From positions 1-64,000 of the forward strand of contig PDPI01000022.1 in NCBI GenBank assembly GCA_002746565.1: a stretch of DNA of 64,000 nucleotides, in the 5' to 3' direction. Positions 15,677 to 24,035 of the stretch are shown piece after piece. The notes under the pieces were generated by a model. The model was not told the DNA's origin and searched no databases. It saw only the letters and a program-made list of their open reading frames with translations. The position numbers were made by a program, and so were the translations under genes. The stretch's first letter is position 1. Each line of letters opens with the position of its first letter. This DNA comes from Pseudomonadota bacterium. Its GTDB lineage: Bacteria; Campylobacterota; Campylobacteria; Campylobacterales; Campylobacteraceae.

Positions 15677-17968
15677 ATGGGTTTAGATTGCTCTGATGGA
15701 GGTGGAGAAATAAATTTTAAACAAGAGTTGGGAACTGATTTTGATACACATGTATCTAATGAGGATATGCCCATATTTAAGAAAATGAAATTTATTGATA
15801 AGTATTCGCAATATGGATATCTGTCAACAAAAAATATATATTTCACAAAAGCAAGTAGTGCACGGAAAATAAAATATAATGAAGTTTTACATCGAAATAT
15901 AGTCATTCCAACTACTGGAGAGAATAATCAAGGTTATTATAGGATTTATTATTGGTATGATACAGATGCTTATAAATTTTTAACTTTGAATTTGGGTGAT
16001 GGGGGCGGAAGGTTAGGAACTTTGGAGGTTGTTGGAGACTTTAAACCAGTAGAAAATAATTTATTAAATGTTCAGTATAGCTCTATAAACGGAAAAGCAT
16101 TTTTTGCAAATGCAAAAGAAGAGCTTTATGAATTTGAAAGTATTCAGCCAGATATGGCTATTGAAAGAAATTATATAGATATTGAGCATTTTATAGATAT
16201 AAAAGAGGTAATTCCAACGGGTGATCAAGCTAGAGCCATATATGAAAAAGGAAATTATATAATAGATGGCTCTGCTGGTGTTGGCAAATCCACAACTGCT
16301 GTTCAAAAAATCAAAATTTTAACACATCAGCAAAAAATCAGAGAAGAAGATATTGTTATATTGGTAAAAGATATTCAAACATTAGAAATATTTAGAAATT
16401 TACTAAAATCTATAAATGTAAACAATGTTAATATATTAAATTATTATGATTTTGAACGAAAAATTGCAGTAGGTAGCAATTTGCCAAACTATAAAATATT
16501 AATTCAAAGTCAAAAAAGAGCTAATGAGATTTACAGTTTTTTTATGGAATTTCTACAAAGATATTTTCCAAGTAGTATTCTTGTTGACTCAAAAGAATAC
16601 ATTAGGAAAGAAAAAAGTTTATTTGAATTAATTCAACATGATGAAAAAGTACTTAATGTGTTATATGAAGTTAAAAATTTATGGGCTTACTTAAAAGATG
16701 AAAAATATAAATTAGAAAAGGCTAAAAAAGATATAGTATCTCAATATGATAAACTTATGGAAGATAAAAGATATTTTTTGTTAAACAAGCAAAAAAATGA
16801 AAAACTAAGAAATTATTTGCTAGATAATTTTGCATTATTTAGAGAAGATAAAATTCTTGACATCATAATAGATAAATTGGATTTTAAAATAATACAAGAA
16901 TATGTGTTTAAATCATTGGAAGATACAATAAATAAAAGCAAAAAACGGTACATACAAAATGCAATATCAAAAATTGAAAATGATGACACTCTAAATTTTG
17001 CAAACAAAAGTATGCTTGAAAATTTTACAATTCAATGTAGTCAAAATCAAAAAAAGGATATTGGTAAGATAGAGCAAAAATACAATATTAAACAAATTAG
17101 AGAAAATTTGGAAAATTCATTAAATAATGCTAAGCAAATTTTATTTTCATTGCAATGTTTGGAAAAAATTCCAGATATCAATAAGATGGTTTTGCGATAT
17201 TTAAATAAGTTAGAAAATAATAATAAATTAACTGAGTATCACACCATCATTATAGATGAGGCACAAGATTTTACTAAAGAAAGCATTGAATTAATTAGGC
17301 TTTATGCAAAAAATTTAGTACTTACGGGTGACGAATTGCAATCTTTAAATTCATTTGGATTAAAAAAATGGACTAACCTTATGAGTATAAATAGCTATAA
17401 AGAAGATGGTAGACTAAAGGTATTCAGTTTAAAATATAATTTCAGACAAACCTATGAGCTTGCCAGCTTTACTTATAATTATAGACAGCTAGAACTAGGA
17501 AGAGCAATTAGTGATATACAAGGGGAATATTACGAAAATCAAAAAAATTTTAACAAACCATATATGAGGCGTATATTAAATGGTGAAGATTTTATTAAGC
17601 TAGTAAGTGAAAAAGTTTTATATATTAGTAGCAATTTTATTCAAAAATTTCCTTTGGTTATATTTTATGAAAATAGTAATATTTGTGAGTATTATAAGGC
17701 TTTATTTAAAACAGCTACAATTACTTATGGACTGGATGATATGCATCAAAACCAAAGCGTAGATGTTTTGTTGATTTCATGTCATGAAATTTCTGGAAGA
17801 GAGTTTCCGGTAGTTATTGCACCTTTGTTGGATAATTTTAATAGCAACTTAGTATATCTTATGATAACTAGGGCAAGATATGATTTGACACTTATTTTAC
17901 ACGATGAGGTCAAAAAACACAAACATATTGAAAGATTGATTAGCGAGAATATTTTAGGTAGCAAATGA
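15677..17968 (+). CDS. UvrD-like superfamily 1 helicase with unknown N-terminal domain
   Basis: A 763-residue protein. Residues 1-175 form an N-terminal region I do not recognise, with GGG-rich turns and many aromatic strands. From 181 there is a complete SF1 core: Q motif TGDQARAI, Walker A GSAGVGKST (198-206), Walker B IIIDEAQDF (524-532), motif III LTGDELQS (549-556), motif IV YNFRQT (587-592), motif V SCHEISGREFPVVI (701-714) and motif VI LVYLMITRAR. A long charged helical insertion (about 280-515) separates Walker A and B. It is far more AT-rich than neighbouring core genes, consistent with acquisition. With the small protein upstream it resembles a two-gene defence cassette, but no named system matches. 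Confidence 0.8.
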   Translation: MGLDCSDGGGEINFKQELGTDFDTHVSNEDMPIFKKMKFIDKYSQYGYLSTKNIYFTKASSARKIKYNEVLHRNIVIPTTGENNQGYYRIYYWYDTDAYKFLTLNLGDGGGRLGTLEVVGDFKPVENNLLNVQYSSINGKAFFANAKEELYEFESIQPDMAIERNYIDIEHFIDIKEVIPTGDQARAIYEKGNYIIDGSAGVGKSTTAVQKIKILTHQQKIREEDIVILVKDIQTLEIFRNLLKSINVNNVNILNYYDFERKIAVGSNLPNYKILIQSQKRANEIYSFFMEFLQRYFPSSILVDSKEYIRKEKSLFELIQHDEKVLNVLYEVKNLWAYLKDEKYKLEKAKKDIVSQYDKLMEDKRYFLLNKQKNEKLRNYLLDNFALFREDKILDIIIDKLDFKIIQEYVFKSLEDTINKSKKRYIQNAISKIENDDTLNFANKSMLENFTIQCSQNQKKDIGKIEQKYNIKQIRENLENSLNNAKQILFSLQCLEKIPDINKMVLRYLNKLENNNKLTEYHTIIIDEAQDFTKESIELIRLYAKNLVLTGDELQSLNSFGLKKWTNLMSINSYKEDGRLKVFSLKYNFRQTYELASFTYNYRQLELGRAISDIQGEYYENQKNFNKPYMRRILNGEDFIKLVSEKVLYISSNFIQKFPLVIFYENSNICEYYKALFKTATITYGLDDMHQNQSVDVLLISCHEISGREFPVVIAPLLDNFNSNLVYLMITRARYDLTLILHDEVKKHKHIERLISENILGSK

Positions 17969-18014
17969 TAGTATTTTAAAAAGTTACAATATAGAAAAAC
18001 AATAGGAGCACACC

Positions 18015-18860
18015 ATAAAATACCAACCAAAAACAAAAGAAGAGCTTAGGGTTTTAGTTAGAGACAATAGTATTGGTTTAGGCGAAATAGATACTTCAAA
18101 TATAATTGATATGTCAGATTTGTTTTATGAAACAGATATAAATTACAAGGATAGAACAAACTTTGATGATATTGAAAAATAGGATTTTTAAATGTTACAA
18201 ATATGCAAAATATGTCTCGCTCAAATGAAAATTTCAATCATGATGTTAGCCATTGGAACATCTCAAAAGTAGAAGATATGAAGCCATGTTTAGGCGGTGC
18301 AAAAAATTTGATCAAGATTTAAGTTTGTGGGCTATTTCAGATGCAAAAAGAGTTGAAAATATGTTTGAGCATTGTAAGATTTCAAAACGCCATCAGTCTA
18401 AAAATAATAAATTAAGCAAAAAAGAAGCACTCGAAAAAGCTTTTGAGAAAAAGCGACATGAAATTCGGCGAATTTATACTCCAGCAATCAAAAAAGACTT
18501 ACGTCAGATGATAAATGATGGTATTAGTTTTGAAAATATTGATACTTCAAACATTAGAGATATGAGTAAATTGTTCCATAGAAGTCAAATAAAAGAAGTC
18601 AAATAAATGAATTTGTGAGGTATAGAGACTTGGAATGTGTTAAATGTGGAAAATATGAGCAAAATATTTGAAACCGCTGTTAGCTTTGAAGGTAATGGCT
18701 TTAAAATTGAAATATCAAAAATGTAGTAAATATGAACTAAATTTCAAGATTTGGTGGTTTTGAAATCCACGGCTAGATGAAGGAGATAAAAAGTTTTAAG
18801 ATGGTCAAAAATTAGTCATTCTCTCCTAATTATTGGTTAAATTACATAGACGAACTATAA
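18015..18860 (+). pseudogene. Decayed BspA-like/DUF285 repeat surface protein gene
   Basis: Pieces of a DUF285 (BspA-type leucine-rich repeat) protein occur in successive frames. AGGAG is followed by ATA in place of ATG (18015), then KYQPKTKEELRVLVRDNSI and GLGEIDTSNIIDMSDLF, ending at TAG (18180) where the family normally has Trp. After a frame change come NVTNMQNMSRSNENFNHDVS and HWNISKVEDM, then in another frame AMFRRCKKFDQDLSLWAIS (ORF 18253-18606), FENIDTSNIRDMSKLFH, and finally IETWNVLNVENMSKIFE up to 18726. A tail NYWLNYIDEL ending at 18860 may be the old C-terminus. Start loss, nonsense change and at least two frameshifts make it clearly non-functional. Confidence 0.75.
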
Positions 18861-18869
18861 AAATAAAAG

Positions 18870-18906
18870 TTGACTTTTTTACGTAATTACAATATAATTA
18901 CGTAAA
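18870..18906 (+). promoter_or_regulatory. mazEF promoter overlapped by an inverted-repeat operator
   Basis: TTGACT (18870-18875) and TATAAT (18893-18898) are spaced by 17 bp. The perfect inverted repeat TTTACGTAATT / AATTACGTAAA (18878-18888 and 18896-18906, 7 bp apart) covers the -10 box, a natural site for MazE or MazEF autorepression. Confidence 0.7.
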
Positions 18907-18922
18907 CTCAAGGGGTTACAAT

Positions 18923-19183
18923 ATGACATCTTTAATAAAAATAGGCAATTCGCAGGGCATAAGACTTCCAAAAACTATTATTCAACAAGCCCGTCTTGAA
19001 AATAAAGATTTAGAATTTAAAATCGTTGATGAAGGTTTGCTTATAAAACCAGTGATAAGCAGGGCAAGAAAAAATTGGGATAAAAATATAAGCTTAATAT
19101 TATCCTCCTGCAAAAATAAAGAAGATGATGGCTTGATAAATGAATTTCTTAATGATAGCGATTTGGAGGATTTTGAGTGGTAG
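18923..19183 (+). CDS. mazE: MazE-type antitoxin (AbrB/SpoVT fold)
   Basis: An 86-residue antitoxin. The N-terminal swapped-hairpin DNA-binding fold is seen in MTSLIKIGNSQGIRLPKTII, followed by a region ending in an acidic tail (NEFLNDSDLEDFEW) that would occupy the toxin's RNA channel. AAGGGG precedes the ATG. It overlaps the toxin gene by 7 nt. Confidence 0.9.
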   Translation: MTSLIKIGNSQGIRLPKTIIQQARLENKDLEFKIVDEGLLIKPVISRARKNWDKNISLILSSCKNKEDDGLINEFLNDSDLEDFEW

Positions 19184-19503
19184 AAAAGATTAAAAGGTAT
19201 GATATTTATCTAGTAAAGCTAAATCCCACTATGGGTTCCGAAATTCAGAAAACTCGGCCTTGTATAGTTGTTTCTCCAGATGAGATGAATGTGCTTAAAA
19301 CTATTATTATAGCACCCATGACAAGTAGAGGGTTTGAATTTATCTTTCGTCCAAAAATTAACTTTGAAAATAAAGACGGATTGGTTCTTCTTGATCAAAT
19401 AAGGGCCGTAGATAAAAGTAGATTGGTAAAGAAAATTGGAAAAGCCGATATGCAAACCTCCCTTGATATCTCCCAAATGCTTGTGGAGATGTTTAAATAT
19501 TAA
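19177..19503 (+). CDS. mazF: MazF-type endoribonuclease toxin
   Basis: A 108-residue PemK/MazF toxin that cleaves mRNA at short sequence motifs. The family features are RYDIYLVKLNPTMGSEIQKT with RPCIVVSP, the IIIAPMTS strand, and LLDQIRAVDKSRL containing the catalytic Arg region. It uses a GTG start with TTGGAGGATTTTGA upstream, and the start overlaps the mazE stop, giving translational coupling. It appears intact. It is the last gene of the accessory island before the core oxidoreductase gene. Confidence 0.92.
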   Translation: MVEKIKRYDIYLVKLNPTMGSEIQKTRPCIVVSPDEMNVLKTIIIAPMTSRGFEFIFRPKINFENKDGLVLLDQIRAVDKSRLVKKIGKADMQTSLDISQMLVEMFKY

Positions 19504-19516
19504 TTTGATTTTGTGT

Positions 19517-20746
19517 TTAAGTTTTTGCCATTTCTTCTCCGCAAACGAAACCGCTTGCCCATGCCCAGTGTAAGTTGAAGCCTCCGCAATCGCCGTCTAT
19601 GTCTAGGACTTCTCCGCTAAAATATAAGCCTTTTACTAGTTTTGATTGGAGATTTGCATCTAGATCTTTAAATTTTACTCCTCCTGCTACTACTTCTGCG
19701 TTTTCAAAACCCTTGGTGGCTGCGGGAGTGTATTTTAGGTTTTTAAGGGTGTAGCTTAGGGCATTTATGTGTTTTTTGTTTAAATCTTTAGATGCGAGAT
19801 TGTGTGGGATATTGCAGTGTTTTATGATAAGATTGGCTAGTTTTTTGTTAATGAGCCCATTTAGTAGTAAATTTATGGGTTTATTTGGGGAATTTTTGGC
19901 AAAATTTTCTATTGTTTTGGTTAGTTTTTGGCGTGAAAAATCCCTTAGGCAATCCAAGCTTATTTGTGTATTTTTGTTTTCCATTAGGGCTTTGGAAGTC
20001 TGGCGGGAGATATCTAAAATTGCTGAGCCTGATAAGTCATAGTTTGTTAAAAGCAGATCTCCAAAAATGCTTTGGGTGAGTTGATTTTCCACACATAAAC
20101 TAACATCTGCTTGAAATTTTACCCCACTTGCATCTTGGTTTTTTCCCTTGCAAATAAGTTGGACTAGGGATGGGAAGAGGGGACTTATCTCATGTCCGAA
20201 ACCTTTTGCAAACTCGTATCCACTGCTAGAGCTACCTAGTTTTTCCATTGCGGGGCTGCCTGAAGATATTAGGACTTTATCAAAATTTCTAGTGCTTGAG
20301 TTTACATGTAAGATAAATTTATCATTTTTCTTTTCTATTTTTTCCACAAAGTTATTTAGATAAAGATTCCCGCCAAGTGTTTTAAATTCATAGACTAGGG
20401 CATCGCTAATGCTTGAGGCTTGCAAGGAAAGGGGGAAATATTTTCCATTTTCTTGCTTAAAGATTTCCAATCCTATACTTTGGAAAAATTTTTTAAATGC
20501 AATCTCATCAAAGCGGTCCAAAACTTTTTTAGCAAGACTTAAATCTTCGCCATGATAGCGTGAAATGTGGATATTTTCATTGCTTATGTTGCATCTGCCA
20601 TTTCCCGAAGCTAAGATCTTCCTTGCAGGGCGAGAGCTTTTTTCAAAAATGCTTACATCCCCACCATTTCTAAGGGCTATGATCCCAGCTACCAAACCAG
20701 ATGCTCCGCCGCCGATTATGGCTATTTTATTATTTTCTTTTTGCAT
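19517..20746 (-). CDS. NAD(P)/FAD-dependent oxidoreductase, HI0933/BaiN family
   Basis: A 409-residue flavoprotein. The FAD-binding Rossmann motif IGGGASGLVAG is at about residues 11-21, the family segment KILASGNGRCNISN near 44-57, and the C-terminal FSGEVLDIDGDCGGFNLHWAWASG is diagnostic of the HI0933-like (YhiN/BaiN) group. The physiological substrate is unknown in most bacteria. It is convergent with mazF, with only 13 bp between stops. Confidence 0.9.
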   Translation of the reverse strand: MQKENNKIAIIGGGASGLVAGIIALRNGGDVSIFEKSSRPARKILASGNGRCNISNENIHISRYHGEDLSLAKKVLDRFDEIAFKKFFQSIGLEIFKQENGKYFPLSLQASSISDALVYEFKTLGGNLYLNNFVEKIEKKNDKFILHVNSSTRNFDKVLISSGSPAMEKLGSSSSGYEFAKGFGHEISPLFPSLVQLICKGKNQDASGVKFQADVSLCVENQLTQSIFGDLLLTNYDLSGSAILDISRQTSKALMENKNTQISLDCLRDFSRQKLTKTIENFAKNSPNKPINLLLNGLINKKLANLIIKHCNIPHNLASKDLNKKHINALSYTLKNLKYTPAATKGFENAEVVAGGVKFKDLDANLQSKLVKGLYFSGEVLDIDGDCGGFNLHWAWASGFVCGEEMAKT

Positions 20747-20826
20747 AGGAGTTATTATACCAAATTAAACAATTTTTTTTCGAAATTTGTAACTTTTTAA
20801 GCTAAATTATAGCTTTATTGATATAT

Positions 20827-20845
20827 TATAATGATAATTCTTTTC
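20827..20845 (+). promoter_or_regulatory. Candidate Fur box
   Basis: TATAATGATAATTCTTTTC matches the 19 bp consensus GATAATGATAATCATTATC at 15 positions by my count. It lies upstream of a ribosome binding site and a 13-codon mini-ORF. The AT-rich background makes chance matches possible. Confidence 0.35.
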
Positions 20846-20865
20846 AATACTAAAAAGGAGTTCTC

Positions 20866-20907
20866 ATGAAGTCTAATCTCATAGATCAAAATGGCTGCAC
20901 GTGTTAG
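20866..20907 (+). CDS. Mini-ORF of 13 codons with terminal Cys-x-Cys
   Basis: AAAAAGGAGTTCTC is followed by an ATG encoding MKSNLIDQNGCTC and a TAG. The ribosome binding site is better than those of many real genes nearby. It could be a leader peptide for the transporter gene that begins 114 bp downstream or a remnant of a longer gene. I know of no homologue, and it may not be translated. Confidence 0.25.
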   Translation: MKSNLIDQNGCTC

Positions 20908-21021
20908 ATTGTTGAGTTTTGTTTGTTGAAAATGTAACTTTTTTGGCAAGCAAAACTTCTTTTTTGTCTTTTTTCTTTACATGAGAGAGTTTTTTTGTAT
21001 AAAATACCCAAAAGGATTTAT

Positions 21022-21894
21022 ATGGAAAAACAAAGACTATCTTATATTTATGCTCTTAGTGCGGTTTTTTTGTGGTCTAGCGTTGCCACTGCTTTCAAGC
21101 TTAGCTTAAAATTTCTAAGTCCTCTAGAGCTTCTTTTTGCATCTGCCTTGGTTTCTTGGTTTGTTTTGGGATTTTTGTTGGTAGTAAGTGGGGAAATAAA
21201 ATTCTTAAATCAAGTTTCCAAAAAACAAATCTTTTATATGCTATCTTTAGGTGTCTTAAATCCTTTTTTATACTATCTTGTTTTGTTTAAAGCCTACGAT
21301 ATTTTACCTGCCCAAGAGGCACAAGCACTAAATTATACTTGGGCTTTAAGTTTTACATATTTGAGTGCATTTTTACTAAAACAAAAATTAAGATGGCAAG
21401 ACGTAGTTGCGGGTTTAATTTGTTATCTGGGTGTTTTTATCATAGCAACAAAGGGTAATATTTTTTCTTTGCATTTTGAAAATTCATACGGGGTTTTTTT
21501 AGCTCTTTTATCGACTATTTTATGGGCATTGTTTTGGATTTTTAATTCTCAGATCAAGCATCCAATTTTGGGTCTTTTTTTAAATTTTACTTCGGGATTA
21601 GTTTTTATATCCATTGCTTTTATGGTTTTTGGCGAGTTTAGAAGCATTGAGCTTAAAGGTTTATTGGGGGCAATTTATGTGGGATTTTTTGAGATGGGCT
21701 TTACATTTTTTCTTTGGCTCCAAGCTTTGCGTTATACCCAAAGCCATTCAAAAACTGCAAATTTGATCTTTCTTTCGCCCTTTTTATCTCTGGTCTTTAT
21801 TTCAATATTTCTAAAAGAAGCTATTTTGCCCTCAACCATCATGGGACTTATTCTTATAATATCAGCCCTTTTATTTCAGCAAAAGGCAAAATGA
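21022..21894 (+). CDS. DMT-superfamily (EamA) transporter
   Basis: A 290-residue inner-membrane transporter with ten hydrophobic segments in two EamA repeats (about residues 7-135 and 150-287). The proximal ALSAVFLWSSVATAFKLSL and the end-of-repeat SPFLSLVFISIFLKE motifs are typical of drug/metabolite exporters. I chose the ATG at 21022 (after CCAAAAGGATTTAT) over the upstream TTG at 20995 in the ORF track because of this SD and because it begins at the first TM segment. Substrate unknown. Confidence 0.85.
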   Translation: MEKQRLSYIYALSAVFLWSSVATAFKLSLKFLSPLELLFASALVSWFVLGFLLVVSGEIKFLNQVSKKQIFYMLSLGVLNPFLYYLVLFKAYDILPAQEAQALNYTWALSFTYLSAFLLKQKLRWQDVVAGLICYLGVFIIATKGNIFSLHFENSYGVFLALLSTILWALFWIFNSQIKHPILGLFLNFTSGLVFISIAFMVFGEFRSIELKGLLGAIYVGFFEMGFTFFLWLQALRYTQSHSKTANLIFLSPFLSLVFISIFLKEAILPSTIMGLILIISALLFQQKAK

Positions 21895-21902
21895 CACGCA
21901 AA

Positions 21903-21919
21903 AAGGGGCTAGGCCCCTT
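21903..21919. terminator. Bidirectional terminator between the DMT transporter and glnA
   Basis: AAGGGGC-TAG-GCCCCTT forms a GC-rich 7 bp stem between two convergent genes. ATTTT follows on the plus strand and GTGTCATTTTG on the minus. Confidence 0.8.
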
Positions 21920-21922
21920 ATT

Positions 21923-23353
21923 TTAGCATGAATATGTGGTTTTAAACTCAAAGGCAGTTGGGCGAGATTCATCTGGCCAAACTTGAGTTTGGAATTTATA
22001 TGCTTGATAAGTGTGAACAAATTCTTTACTCATTGCAGGAGCTAGATATTCATTATCTCTAATCAAGGATTCCAAAGCTCCCCTTAGGGTATGAGGCATT
22101 TGTCTTATGCCTTTTTCTCGGATTTCATCTAGGGTTAAGATAAATAAATTTTCATCCATAGGCCCCATTGGCTCTATCTTATTTTTGATACCATCAATTC
22201 CAGCTAAAAGCATGGCCGTAAAGGCTAGATAAGGACAAGCTGAAGAGTCTGGAAAACGCATCTCAGCCCTTACAGATTTTTCCCCTGAACCATAAGGAAT
22301 ACGAATGGAAGCTGAACGATTTTGAGATGAAAAAGTTAAAATGCTAGGAGCTTCAAAGCCCGGAATCAAACGCTTATAAGAGTTTGTCGAAGCATTTGTA
22401 AAAGCTGCCACACTGCGTGCGTGTTTTAACACTCCGCCTATGTACCATCTTGCCATGTTGCTTAGGTTTGCGTATTCTCCCTCTTTATAGAAAAGGTTTT
22501 TGCCATTTTTCCAAATGCTTTGATGTACATGCATTCCATTTCCATTATCCTCATGAAGTGGTTTTGGCATAAAAGTTGCGGTTTTTCCGTTAAGGTGGGC
22601 TACCATTTTTACAACGTATTTATATTTTTGAACATTATCAGCAGCTTCAACTAGGGTGTCAAACTTTACACCTATTTCGCCTTGACCAACTGCAACTTCG
22701 TGATGAACCACAAAGGTTTCAAGCCCAATTTGTTCAAGTACTTGCACCATTTCAGCCCTTAGATCTACCATGGAATCCACTGGTTGAACTGGAAAATATC
22801 CGCCTTTTTTTCTGGGTCTATGACCTGTGTTGTATCCATCTTTGTAGTCTGTATAATCATTCCAGCCACCCTCTTCAGAGTCGATTTCGTAGTAAGAGCA
22901 GTTTATCTCATCTTTCATCTTTATATCATCAAAGATAAAAAATTCATTCTCAGGACCAAAATAAACCGTATCCCCAAGACCTGATTTTTCAAGTTCACGA
23001 ATGGCTTTTTTAGCTATGCTTCTAGGGCATTTTTCATACATTTGACCCTTATAGATGTCATAAACATCGCAAAAAACCACTATGGTTATATCGGCTGTGA
23101 AGGGATCTAAAAAGGCACTTTTAGCCTCAGGCATTAGTATCATGTCTGATTTATCTATGCTTTGCCAAGCATCTACACTTGAGCCATCAAATGGCACACC
23201 ATTTTTAAAAGTATCCTTATCGATTGCATTTAGTTTGTAGGTTAAGTGATGCCAAGTTCCTTTGATATCTGTGAATCTAAAATCCACAAACATAACCTCA
23301 TTTTCTTCGCAATACGAAAAAAATTCATCCTCATTTTTAACAAATTTACCCAT
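21923..23353 (-). CDS. glnA: Glutamine synthetase, type I
   Basis: A 476-residue cytoplasmic enzyme that makes glutamine from glutamate, ammonia and ATP. GSI motifs are visible: [11 protein letters not shown] near the N-terminus, the metal/substrate segment [14 protein letters not shown], the NRSASIRIP segment and the [13 protein letters not shown] segment. I chose the internal ATG ([11 protein letters not shown]) at 23353, which follows AAAAAAAGGAAATAT, instead of the longer ORF-track start at 23422, which adds 23 non-homologous residues. It is divergent from cheZ, as I recall for Cj0699-Cj0700. Confidence 0.95.
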   Translation of the reverse strand: MGKFVKNEDEFFSYCEENEVMFVDFRFTDIKGTWHHLTYKLNAIDKDTFKNGVPFDGSSVDAWQSIDKSDMILMPEAKSAFLDPFTADITIVVFCDVYDIYKGQMYEKCPRSIAKKAIRELEKSGLGDTVYFGPENEFFIFDDIKMKDEINCSYYEIDSEEGGWNDYTDYKDGYNTGHRPRKKGGYFPVQPVDSMVDLRAEMVQVLEQIGLETFVVHHEVAVGQGEIGVKFDTLVEAADNVQKYKYVVKMVAHLNGKTATFMPKPLHEDNGNGMHVHQSIWKNGKNLFYKEGEYANLSNMARWYIGGVLKHARSVAAFTNASTNSYKRLIPGFEAPSILTFSSQNRSASIRIPYGSGEKSVRAEMRFPDSSACPYLAFTAMLLAGIDGIKNKIEPMGPMDENLFILTLDEIREKGIRQMPHTLRGALESLIRDNEYLAPAMSKEFVHTYQAYKFQTQVWPDESRPTAFEFKTTYSC

Positions 23354-23507
23354 ATATTTCCTTTTTTTATATGATTTGTGCAATTGTAGCGAATTAAACA
23401 TTATAAAAACGTAATTTATCAATTTTGAGTCAAAATGTTTTTGTTTAAACTACTATTATACAAAAATTTATTATAATAAGAATAGTATATTTTTTAGGAG
23501 TATTGCA

Positions 23508-24035
23508 ATGACGCAAGAGGAATTTGACGCCCTTATGGGAAATGAAGAAAGGTCAGCTAAGAAGATGGAAGCAGGGGGCCAGAGTGTTAATTTTGATCTA
23601 AATGAAGGGCTTGGCAATCTAGATGCTGGCAAAGAAGATCTAGACGATCTAAAAGAGGCTAGTGGAATTATCTTGGATATTAAAAAAACCATTCAAGTAT
23701 CCGATAAACTAGTGGATAAACAAATTGAACTTTTAGAGGTATTGAAAAAGAAGTTTCCAAATGTGAAACGTTTTGATGGGGCATTGGATGATGTGAAGGG
23801 GTTAAAATCTAATTTTTCAGATCTTGCCTTGAAATCCCAGGAGGTTCAAGATAAGATCAAAAGTTCACTAGAAGCGAATGCAAATAAAAATACCAATGGG
23901 CAAAAAATCGAGCAAATTTTAAATGTTATAAATGTTTTATCTGGCCACCTTAAAGATTTAGTAAACGATAAAGATGTCAAGGATGTGGTAGATAAAGAAG
24001 ATATTGAGAGATTTATCAATTCCTTTGAAAAGTAG
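23508..24035 (+). CDS. cheZ: CheZ-like chemotaxis phosphatase homologue with altered active site
   Basis: A 175-residue, mostly helical, acidic protein. It starts MTQEEFDALMG and lies between glnA and a U32 peptidase gene, the position of the remote CheZ (Cj0700/HP0170) in relatives. CheZ dephosphorylates CheY-P using an Asp-x-x-x-Gln pair in the long helix. The matching segment here is KNTNGQKIEQILNVI: Gln132 is present but the residue four before it is Asn128 instead of Asp. It is also shorter than HP0170. It may therefore be impaired or act differently. Identification rests on position and the helix match. Confidence 0.7.
   Translation: MTQEEFDALMGNEERSAKKMEAGGQSVNFDLNEGLGNLDAGKEDLDDLKEASGIILDIKKTIQVSDKLVDKQIELLEVLKKKFPNVKRFDGALDDVKGLKSNFSDLALKSQEVQDKIKSSLEANANKNTNGQKIEQILNVINVLSGHLKDLVNDKDVKDVVDKEDIERFINSFEK

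Noticed and set aside
18253-18606. Independent 117-codon gene
   Set aside because: Its ends and both flanks read as DUF285 repeats in other frames, so it is a piece of the pseudogene.
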